Origin: Bacteroidota bacterium
GTDB taxonomy: Bacteria; Bacteroidota; Bacteroidia; Bacteroidales; JAAUTT01
Length of the DNA: 64,000 nucleotides
Reading direction: 5' to 3'
NCBI GenBank assembly: GCA_023429135.1
Contig: JAEYWD010000119.1
Span: forward strand, 1-64,000
Shown: positions 56,977 through 64,000 of the stretch, in pieces
Position numbering within the stretch: position 1 is the first letter of the stretch
Layout: the number at the start of each line of letters is the position of its first letter
Notes under the pieces: generated by a model
Databases searched by the model: none
What the model was told of the DNA's origin: nothing
Seen by the model: only the letters and a program-made list of their open reading frames with translations
Made by a program: the position numbers and the translations under genes

Positions 56977-57726
56977 TTAACGTTTCTTCTTAAAATAAAG
57001 ACCTCCAAATACTACAGTAGTGATAAAGAACAAACCTGTTAAAATCCACGGAATATGCGCTGCATGACTTGCTGTTCCAGCGTGTGCATCCCCATGTCCA
57101 TGTACTGCATGTCCTTCTGTTTCCCCCTCAGCAAACTTGAAAAATAATACATAAGCTTCGATATATTCTCTTCCGGCTTCCACATTATTCGCATCAAAAT
57201 TCTTTAACGACATTACTTTGTTAAACCGCTCTGTAAGTTCGGGTAAATCTTTTTCCGCTACCAGGCTTTTCAAAGGCGACAAATCATTTGTTTCAATTGA
57301 TTTGTCGGCAGCCATAACCCTTTCATCAATAGGGGTACCTTCGGGTTTTACTCCGGTAAATGCTACTCCTTCTGCGGCTCTGTGAATCCTTACGATGGTT
57401 TCAAAAAAATATTTCTCTGAAATTGATTTTGCTTCCGGACTTAATTCCCTTACTTTCATCATCTGGTTAAAAGCGTTCTTAATCTCTGCTTCATCTGCTG
57501 CCGGAACCCATTTCAGCACAATGTTCACATTGTTTTGGGCTATTGACTTTTGGGCATCGATAACTAAAGGGCCGTTCATCTGATCGCAATGAGCAAATAA
57601 CGTAGTTGACGAAAAAATCAGAAGTACAAATGTAAATACGGATATTAATCCCAATCTTAAACTGCTTATAGCTTTTTGCTTTTCTTTTAAGTTGTTTGAA
57701 GCAATCTTCATTTCTTTTGCTTTCAT
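56977..57726 (-). CDS. DUF6448 family exported membrane-anchored protein
   Basis: A 249-residue protein. The signal peptide (LGLISVFTFVLLIFSSTTLFAH) precedes the DUF6448 region (HCDQMNGPLVIDAQKSIAQN, AADEAEIKNAFNQMMKVREL, RIHRAAEGVAFTGVKPEGTP). A His-rich linker (HAVHGHGDAHAGTASHAAH) and a C-terminal helix (WILTGLFFITTVVFGGLYF) anchor it. The His-rich linker could bind metals. The family lacks an assigned function and is often near respiratory or metal genes. Confidence 0.85.
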   Translation of the reverse strand: MKAKEMKIASNNLKEKQKAISSLRLGLISVFTFVLLIFSSTTLFAHCDQMNGPLVIDAQKSIAQNNVNIVLKWVPAADEAEIKNAFNQMMKVRELSPEAKSISEKYFFETIVRIHRAAEGVAFTGVKPEGTPIDERVMAADKSIETNDLSPLKSLVAEKDLPELTERFNKVMSLKNFDANNVEAGREYIEAYVLFFKFAEGETEGHAVHGHGDAHAGTASHAAHIPWILTGLFFITTVVFGGLYFKKKR

Positions 57727-57882
57727 AATTCGGTTTTTATTTAAATGTTAAATGATTCATCCGCGAATCTGAGATCAAAATTATGATAAGCAGTAGGGTA
57801 AATCGCCCCGTTTTATAAAGTGGAACCTGTTGAATTCGTTTTTTTGCGACCAGTTTATAATCTGAAACGTTTAAGAATCCCT

Positions 57883-59031
57883 CTAATTAACCGACTTATT
57901 TTTATATTGAGAAGGGGTTACTCCGGTTGCCTTTTTGAAATACCGGTTAAAAGTTGTTTTGGAGTTAAACCCACAGTCGAAAGCTATGGCTAATAGAGAA
58001 TAGTTGCTGTATTTAGGCTCTGCCAGCCTGCGAATAAATTCGTTAACTCTAAATTGATTAATAAAGTCGAAGAAATTCTGATTAAAGTGTTCGTTAATTA
58101 TCCTTGAAAGATGATGAAGAGGAATGTTAACTTCCAAAGCTAACTGGCTCAAAGTTATCTCGTTGTTCAGGTAAGGCTTTTTGTTGTCTATATAATCCAT
58201 GAGACTCGCAAGATATTGCTGTTTATCTTCTTCTTTTAACGATGAGCCAGCGTATGGCTTATCACTCTCTTCTAAAACTTCGGGAGTCATACTTCCTTTA
58301 GAGGAGAATACTCCGGGCTGTTTAAATCCATAACTTCCTGCCGTTACAATAAAAGCAGTCAAAGTCATAAACAGGCCATTTATACAAAAACTATCTGAAA
58401 ACAAATGCAATACATGATGGATAAATATTATTATTACCAGTACGATCCAGGCTAAGCCCAGAATAATTATCAGGTTTCTTAACCAGGTTAAAGTACGTTT
58501 TTCGATATCGGAGAAATTATCTGCAATAATTTTCTTGTGCCTTAAAAGTATTTGGATGGAAAGGTAAATGTACAAAGGAACAGAGAGAGCTAATAGTATG
58601 AGAAACAAAAAATAGGGCAATGGAAATTCAATATTTGTAGCTTCGTGAGCCGATTCTGTACCTGAAAAAACAGCGGAAGCATTTGCAAAAAGATTTAGAT
58701 AAGCTACAAATGCCATAAAAGGTAATAGGTGCCAAAGGAATGCCTTATTTAACTTTTCTGACTGATTTGTAATAGCTTTAACATAAAAAAACAGCAGTGG
58801 CCCATTAAGAAAAAGTAATGCGATATAAAAGTTTATTAACCAGGGTTTCCCTATGAAAAAATGGACAGGAACAAATGCGTAAACAAAAACATACAATCCA
58901 AGAAACATGAGCCATACGCCAATAATATAATCATGCAAAACTTTACCTGTTTTTCTTAAAAGAAGAATTGCCAGAAAAAGGGAAATTGAGGATCCTACCA
59001 GCAATATTTTGTCTAAATAAATCTGATCCAT
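57883..59031 (-). CDS. 7TM-AraC family transcriptional regulator
   Basis: A 382-residue protein with about seven transmembrane helices in residues 1-240 and a C-terminal AraC-type DNA-binding domain (~280-380: EITLSQLALEVNIPLHHLSR, then LAIAFDCGFNSKTTFNRYFK and GVTPSQYK). This is a membrane-bound one-component regulator common in Bacteroidota, sensing an envelope signal and acting on DNA from the membrane. The target is unknown; DUF6448 lies downstream and co-directional, 156 bp away. Confidence 0.9.
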   Translation of the reverse strand: MDQIYLDKILLVGSSISLFLAILLLRKTGKVLHDYIIGVWLMFLGLYVFVYAFVPVHFFIGKPWLINFYIALLFLNGPLLFFYVKAITNQSEKLNKAFLWHLLPFMAFVAYLNLFANASAVFSGTESAHEATNIEFPLPYFLFLILLALSVPLYIYLSIQILLRHKKIIADNFSDIEKRTLTWLRNLIIILGLAWIVLVIIIFIHHVLHLFSDSFCINGLFMTLTAFIVTAGSYGFKQPGVFSSKGSMTPEVLEESDKPYAGSSLKEEDKQQYLASLMDYIDNKKPYLNNEITLSQLALEVNIPLHHLSRIINEHFNQNFFDFINQFRVNEFIRRLAEPKYSNYSLLAIAFDCGFNSKTTFNRYFKKATGVTPSQYKNKSVN

Positions 59032-59157
59032 TTAGTTTTGTGTTTATCAATACAAAGTAAGAAAATTTATGGATTACCATCTCACCTCCAAAGTCTGGAG
59101 AACCTAATAGAAATACTTCCGCCATTCCAAACAATTCTTGTCAGTCATCCCTAACCA

Positions 59158-59823
59158 TTCACTATACTAGGAGAGAAGATTGAAAAACATCTGGGTTTAT
59201 GCATTCTTTTGGTTATTACTTGTGGATGGATCATGTACGAAGCCATTAACAGGCTTGTCACCGGAAACACCCACATTGAGGTAAGCATTTGGAGTTATGT
59301 GGTTGTGATAATTTCCATTGTGGTGGATATATCACGTTCCAGGGCTTTGTACAAAGTTGCAAGAAAACATAACAGTCAGGCCTTGGAGGCGGACGCACTT
59401 CATTTTTCGACCGATATCTGGAGCTCTGCGGTAGTACTTTTAGGATTGATATGTGCCCAATTTGGCTTTTTCTTTGCTGATTCTGTGGCAGCGCTGATTG
59501 TTGCACTCATAGTATTGTTTGTGTCCTACAAACTAGGTCGTAAAGCAATTGATGTTTTACTCGATAGGACTCCGGAGGCAACAATTATTAAAATATCGGA
59601 TTTATTAAAACAAACACCAGAAGTAATATGCTTTCACGATCTTAAAGTCCGTATCTCCGGAGCAGACACCTTTGTCAATGTAACCATTCATGTGGATCCT
59701 GAAATTAGCGTTTGGGAAGCACATGAAATATCCGAACTGGTGGAAAAGAAAATTTCAAATGAAATTCCACGATGCGAAATACAGGTGCATTATGAGCCGG
59801 ATGATAAGAGGGGTCTGATTTAA
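59158..59823 (+). pseudogene. 5'-truncated cation diffusion facilitator (CDF) gene
   Basis: The reading frame from 59158 encodes FTILGEKIEKHLGLCILLLV followed by CGWIMYEAINRLV and the rest of a CDF (zinc/cobalt/iron efflux) protein: HNSQALEADALHFSTDIWSS (second metal motif H-x3-D) and the cytoplasmic dimerisation domain. An in-frame TAA lies just upstream and no ATG precedes residue ~50. The first two helices and first metal site are missing. A TTG at 59209 could only yield a truncated 204-residue product, probably inactive in transport. Confidence 0.7.
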
Positions 59824-59987
59824 AATATTCTCATTTATAAATTGACAGGTATATGCAGTTTAAAATGAAGATTACTGATTCAATGGTTTAACATAAATTA
59901 ACCATTTTAACAAAACAAAATTCTTTTTATCTCGTCCTAATAGAAAAAGAAATAAACATTTCATAATAGTAGTTAGTTGTTAGTTTT

Positions 59988-60026
59988 AAAATGGCGGATC
60001 TGTGAAGCTCCGCCATTTTGATTTTT
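59988..60026. terminator. terminator between CDF remnant and response regulator
   Basis: AAAATGGCGGA pairs with TCCGCCATTTT and is followed by GATTTTT. A/T runs on both sides allow bidirectional use between the convergent genes. Confidence 0.85.
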
Positions 60027-60029
60027 AGA

Positions 60030-60444
60030 TTACATAGTCCGGACGCATTTCTGACTAAAACAATCTTTTTCTTTGGAACATCCCGGTGTTTTGATCAGAT
60101 CCTTAACAACATCCATTATAGTTTCAATCCTAAAAGGTTTTTGAATATAATTGTATAATCCTTTTTGCTTTACTAGTGATTCTAAATCTTCTGCTGTACA
60201 CATTACAATTCTGACACATGGGTAATTAACTTTTTACATATTCTGTAAAATCTATTCCTTGCCCATCAGGTAAAGAATTATCTAGGAGGAGTAGTGTAGG
60301 GATATAAATTTCCAATTCCTTTTTTGCCATATTAAGGGAGCCAACAGATTTTGTATGGATTTGAAAACCGTCAAAAACTGTTTCAAGCAAAAAACAAATG
60401 TGAATATCATCTTCAACTATAAGTACCGAAATATTCTTGCTCAT
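60030..60444 (-). pseudogene. frameshifted single-domain response regulator
   Basis: The frame starting at ATG 60444 (MSKNISVLIVEDD) runs through the receiver domain to FTEYVKS and hits a stop at 60226. The next frame continues exactly where homology needs it: NYPCVRIVMCTAEDLESLVK, YIQKPFRIETIMDVVKDL, PGCSKEKDCFSQKCVRTM, ending at 60030. The intact paralogue at 62764-63177 shows the same order without a shift. One additional T near 60229 (AGTTAAT) explains it. Either a recent inactivation, a sequencing error or, less likely, programmed frameshifting. Confidence 0.75.
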
Positions 60445-60784
60445 TAACATAAGTTTAGTTGGCAAAGACCTGGGATATAATTTAAATAATCTATTCAACG
60501 GTAATTATAAAAACGTATAGTCAAATTTTATGTTTCCGCGCTTGTATTGGATTTTACAATAATGATGAGAAACAAATAAAGGCCGTGTCTCACGACCAGG
60601 CCTTCATCTAACCAACAAATCCAAATTGATTATTACTTGAATTTAGATGAGTCAAATATTATTATTTTAAAATCAGATCATCTAGCAATAATATATATAA
60701 AACCTTTTATAAAAGCAACACTCCTAAGCTTGATAATTAATTATGTTTCTTTTAATTTTAAAAAAACCGTTAAGTTAAATTAGT

Positions 60785-62659
60785 ATGAATCTGAAAAACC
60801 TTAAGACAAAAAACAAATTAATTTTTAGCTTCTCCAGTATAGTATTACTTGTAATAGCGGTGACTGGAATTGGAGTATGGAGCTTAACTGATGTTAATGG
60901 AAAGCATAATAACCTTGAAGTGATCAAACAAACTAGAGCAGATCTTTTAAGTGCTCGCTTATATATGAGAACGTTTGTTCATCTCAGGGATACACAGTAT
61001 TTCGAGATCAGTTTAAAAAGCATAAATACTGCAATTTCCGCCATTGAAAAGCTGAAAGCACAACTTACTATTAAAGATAACAAAGAACTTGCCGACCAAT
61101 ATTTAAACAGATTAAATGAATACAAGTCATTGATGCTTGTTAACCGTAATGCGATTGTAGCCCAAACAAACTCAATAGATTTGAGGGCAAAAGTCCGAAA
61201 TGAAATAAAGGCTGAATTCCAAATTTCAGGGCTGCCTGAACATCATAAGATGAACTATTATTTTACAAATGCCCGGTTAACAGGAACCTATATCTATGCA
61301 CTCAACAAGCCTGAATATTTTGAGGAATACAAAAATTTCATTGGTTTAACCATTCAGGAGGCCGGAAGTTTACATCTTAAGGAGGTAATACTGTTGTTAA
61401 CGAGCTATAATCAAGCAATGGAAGATTTCATGTCCGCCTATAAAACATCAAAGGAAACAGAGTTGAAGTTAGTGGATAAAGGCAAAGAAATAGTTGCAAT
61501 AGCGGATCACATGGAAGAAAATATTCTGGAGTATGTAAATATGGCCTACAAAGGTGCATTGTCGATGATGTTTATCGGAGCCCTTCTTTCAGTTGTTATC
61601 AGCATAATTATTACTTATGTGTTAACGAAATACATTACCTCAATGTTGAAAAAAGGTGTGGCCTTGGCACAAACCTTTGCAGATGGTAATCTGACGTTTC
61701 GGGTGCCTCAGGAGGATTTGGTTATAAAGGATGAAATGGGAGATTTAGCAAGGGCGATGGTTACTATGGGAGACAAGATAAAAGAAGTAATAGAGGGTGT
61801 TTTAACAAGTGCCGAAAACGTTGTTTCGGCAAGTTTTCAGATAAGTAGCACCTCTCAGCAAATTTCACAGGGAGCTTCGGAACAGGCTTCTTCAGTTGAG
61901 GAGGTATCTTCTTCAATGGAGCAGATGTCATCAAATATTCAGCAAAACGCTGAAAACTCACAACATGCCGAAGCTATTGCTCAAACCGCTTCAAAAGGAA
62001 TTGCAGTTGTTGCAGAAAAAGCGCAGAAAGCAATGGAAGCGAACCGTATAATTGCTGAAAAAATTAATATCATTAACGATATTGCTTTCCAGACCAATAT
62101 TTTAGCCTTGAATGCAGCTGTTGAAGCTGCTCGGGCTGGTGAACAGGGGCGCGGCTTTGCGGTTGTAGCTGCTGAAGTACGTAAACTGGCTGAACGAAGC
62201 AAAATTGCAGCAGACGAAATTGTTACACTTTCTAAAACTAGTCTCGATCTGGTTGAAACTACTGCAATTCAGATGGGAAAAATTATACCGGATATTGAGC
62301 GTACCTCAAAACTGGTAGTAGAGATTACCGCTTCAAGCAACGAGCAAAGCAGCGGCTCGGATCAGATTAACAACGCACTTCAACAACTAAACAATGTTAC
62401 CCAGCAAAATGCTGCTGCCAGCGAGGAACTCGCAACAAGTGCCGAGGAAATGACTTCGCAAGCTGAAATGATGAAAGAACAGGTCTCATATTTTAAGACT
62501 GGAAACCACGTAAAAACTGGAGAAAAGAAATTGCACAGCAAAACTGCGGCTTTATCAGGTCAAACCAAGAAAACTTCGGAAAAAGCATCACCCCGAAATC
62601 ATAATGGTATCTCCTTAAGACTATTAGAAACGAAGAATGAAGACTATGATAGTTTTTAA
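60785..62659 (+). CDS. methyl-accepting chemotaxis protein
   Basis: A 624-residue transmembrane chemoreceptor. TM1 is at ~13-33, a four-helix-bundle-like periplasmic sensor at ~35-255, TM2 at ~258-280 (MMFIGALLSVVISIIITYVL), HAMP at ~281-335, and a long cytoplasmic signalling helix hairpin with the conserved tip AFQTNILALNAAVEAARAGE. The signalling tip would bind CheA/CheW, which are not in the window. It is flanked by two paralogous response regulators on the opposite strand, suggesting a local signalling module. Gliding or other taxis output is unknown. Confidence 0.93.
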   Translation: MNLKNLKTKNKLIFSFSSIVLLVIAVTGIGVWSLTDVNGKHNNLEVIKQTRADLLSARLYMRTFVHLRDTQYFEISLKSINTAISAIEKLKAQLTIKDNKELADQYLNRLNEYKSLMLVNRNAIVAQTNSIDLRAKVRNEIKAEFQISGLPEHHKMNYYFTNARLTGTYIYALNKPEYFEEYKNFIGLTIQEAGSLHLKEVILLLTSYNQAMEDFMSAYKTSKETELKLVDKGKEIVAIADHMEENILEYVNMAYKGALSMMFIGALLSVVISIIITYVLTKYITSMLKKGVALAQTFADGNLTFRVPQEDLVIKDEMGDLARAMVTMGDKIKEVIEGVLTSAENVVSASFQISSTSQQISQGASEQASSVEEVSSSMEQMSSNIQQNAENSQHAEAIAQTASKGIAVVAEKAQKAMEANRIIAEKINIINDIAFQTNILALNAAVEAARAGEQGRGFAVVAAEVRKLAERSKIAADEIVTLSKTSLDLVETTAIQMGKIIPDIERTSKLVVEITASSNEQSSGSDQINNALQQLNNVTQQNAAASEELATSAEEMTSQAEMMKEQVSYFKTGNHVKTGEKKLHSKTAALSGQTKKTSEKASPRNHNGISLRLLETKNEDYDSF

Positions 62660-62763
62660 TCTTATAAAAGCTGTAATGGTCTTAGGAAGCCTATTTAATC
62701 CATTCAATCGTACGTTGGCAACTTTTTAAATTCTAAAATATGTAATAGGAATAGTTTCTAAAA

Positions 62764-63177
62764 CTAAATAACAATTCTTGAACAATTATGGGAGAAACAA
62801 ATCTCTTTTTTAGCGCAACCAGGTAATTGAAAAATGCTTCTTATGGCATCCCTGATTTCATCAATCATGAAGGGTTTCTTTATTATTAGGTATACTTTCT
62901 GGGAATTGAAGCTGATATCCATGTCTGCAGTACAAAGTATAATCTTAATACATGGAAAGTTTGTATTTAAATAATTTATAAAGTCTGTCCCCTTTCCATC
63001 TGGAAGTGAGTTGTCCAGAAATACAAAAGTAGGTATAAAAAATTCCAACTCTTTTTTTGCTGCCTCCAATGAATTAACCGCAGAAAAAGTAATCTCAAAG
63101 GGTTTGGAGATTACCTCCAATAAACTGCAAATATGTGTGTCATCATCGATTACAAGAAGTGATATATGATTGGTCAT
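62764..63177 (-). CDS. single-domain response regulator with C-terminal Cys motif
   Basis: A 137-residue receiver protein. Acidic pocket DDD (residues 11-13), phospho-Asp in FVFLDNSLPDG (~52-62), Thr in ILCTADM (~83) and Lys in IIKKPFM (~103). No output domain. The C-terminus adds PGCAKKEICFSHNC, a C-x5-C-x4-C motif also present in the frameshifted paralogue at 60030-60444. CheY-like action on a neighbouring protein is possible. It lies between a chemoreceptor and a histidine kinase. Confidence 0.88.
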   Translation of the reverse strand: MTNHISLLVIDDDTHICSLLEVISKPFEITFSAVNSLEAAKKELEFFIPTFVFLDNSLPDGKGTDFINYLNTNFPCIKIILCTADMDISFNSQKVYLIIKKPFMIDEIRDAIRSIFQLPGCAKKEICFSHNCSRIVI

Positions 63178-63467
63178 TTAAGTTATAGTTAAGTTACTCC
63201 TACTATTATTCCACATGTTAGTAATAAAATAACACTTTTGAATATTTCTTTGTTTTTTGGATTTGGTCTAAATTAGAGGAATAATAATTTTAAGCATCGG
63301 GGCGAGCAAATTTCACCCCTATCAAGCAGAAAGGAGTCAGTTGAATTGGTGTAATACATATGAAAACCTAATAACGGCTGAACTCCATAGAGTAAAAATC
63401 ATAGCCACCTTAAATGCTGAAAGAAAAGAAAACAAATTTTTCTTTGTTCAAATTCTTTGCTTGAATG

Positions 63468-64000
63468 TTACTTTACCTTGTAGGGAATGGTAAAAAAAAA
63501 TGTTGATCCTTTTCCAGGTTCTGAATTAACCCAAATTTCACCTCCAAGTAGTTCAACATACGCTTTTGATATAGACAAACCTAGGCCAGAACCTTTATTT
63601 TCTCCATGGCTGGTTTCTTCTACTTGTCGAAAGCGGTGAAATATTTCTTCTCTCATGTTTTCTGGAATTCCAATTCCTGTATCTTCTACAAAGAATTGAA
63701 GAAAAGACCCATCGCTCTTATCAACGATGTGATAACCAAAGTTTATATATCCTTCTTTTGTAAATTTTAACGCATTATTTATCAGATTGGCCAAAATTTG
63801 AGAAAGCTTAGTTTCATCAGAAATGATTTCAACTTCTTCCTCAGTAGAAAGTGAAAGTTCAAGACAAATATGCTGTATTTTAGCCTTCAGTAAGAATTGG
63901 TTAAAAATAAACCTAAGCATCTCATTAAGATTAAATTTTGATTCATTAATCTTAACCTGGCCGGTTTCAATAGTGGCTATACTTACAATATCGGAAATAA
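63468..64000 (-). CDS. sensor histidine kinase, C-terminal part (runs off the window)
   Basis: The open frame continues past the right edge; 177 codons are visible. The upstream end reads IVSIATIETGQVKINES, the end of a HisKA dimerisation helix, followed by HATPase_c with N-box NLINNALKFT, G1 DTGIGIP, and G2 GSGLGLSISKAYVELLGG, ending in TFFFTIPYKVK. The sensory part and phospho-His lie beyond the edge. It is probably the kinase partner of the adjacent response regulators. The 290-bp gap 63178-63467 shows no further gene. Confidence 0.9.
   Translation of the reverse strand, partial: ISDIVSIATIETGQVKINESKFNLNEMLRFIFNQFLLKAKIQHICLELSLSTEEEVEIISDETKLSQILANLINNALKFTKEGYINFGYHIVDKSDGSFLQFFVEDTGIGIPENMREEIFHRFRQVEETSHGENKGSGLGLSISKAYVELLGGEIWVNSEPGKGSTFFFTIPYKVK

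Noticed and set aside
59115..59130. CCGCCATTCC resembling the 3' end of tRNA-Asp as a right attachment site
   Set aside because: The order of bases differs from CCATTCCGCCA and the match is too short to exceed chance.
60578..60607. Terminator-like AAGGCC/GGCCTT pairing upstream of the chemoreceptor
   Set aside because: Only a 6-bp arm, no T-run, and no gene ends there on either strand.
1..64000. CRISPR array
   Set aside because: No regularly spaced 25-40 bp repeats with unique spacers were seen; the repeats found are heptads, iterons and palindromes.

Overview
The window looks like chromosome of a member of Bacteroidota, probably a marine or sediment Bacteroidales/Marinilabiliales-type organism. 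The signs are AT-rich DNA, promoters of the form TTTG-N19-TAnnTTTG, an IntDOT-like tyrosine recombinase, and Bacteroidota families such as DUF3822, DUF1571, DUF6448 and the 7TM-AraC and 7TM-hybrid-kinase architectures. A lipoprotein copper nitrite reductase and an NO-repair protein point to facultative anaerobic or denitrifying life.

Left core region (1-17.2 kb): a small membrane cytochrome/ferredoxin pair with a Crp-like regulator, lnt, a complete phosphate module (porin, pstS, pstC, pstA, pstB, phoU) behind a PhoP-like 11-bp direct-repeat box, fabD, an exported Fe-superoxide dismutase, a nitroreductase, a DUF1571 protein, a RecD-like helicase, DUF3822-rsmD, and tRNA-Asp with a textbook Bacteroidota promoter.

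Mobile/accessory region (17.2-40.6 kb): a tyrosine recombinase sits directly downstream of tRNA-Asp behind a cluster of repeated short sites that look like integrase arm sites. Cargo follows: a hybrid histidine kinase and a DUF2817 peptidase, then a 109-nt nested hairpin. A replication-like module comes next: an excisionase-type HTH protein, an initiator-like protein whose gene carries four 22-23 bp-spaced iterons beside a very AT-rich stretch, and a DnaC-like helicase loader. This layout resembles the lambda O/P origin. Nearly every gap from 24 to 32 kb is built from shared repeats (7-bp-period arrays, a GGCTGTT motif, a 150-bp repeat present twice). The end of the region is a defence island: XRE regulator with a 20-bp palindromic operator, AbiEi/AbiEii, a decayed ASCH gene, a type IIG restriction-modification enzyme, a KAP-type NTPase, and a convergent GHKL ATPase with a C-terminal nuclease-like domain. 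The KAP + GHKL-nuclease pair is the best candidate for an undescribed defence system.

Right region (40.7-64 kb): a CPA2 cation/proton antiporter; small genes including three copies of a DUF2582 winged-helix gene that travel with GreA/Rnk-like genes; a FemAB-like transferase; a degenerate HhH-glycosylase-like protein; a MarR regulator; then a nitrosative-stress block (nirK, Rrf2 regulator, RIC with fused cupin) divergent from metE across a palindrome that overlaps the metE promoter. The window ends with DUF6448, a 7TM-AraC regulator, a 5'-truncated cation efflux gene, a frameshifted response regulator, a chemotaxis receptor, an intact paralogous response regulator sharing a Cys-rich tail, and a histidine kinase running off the right edge.
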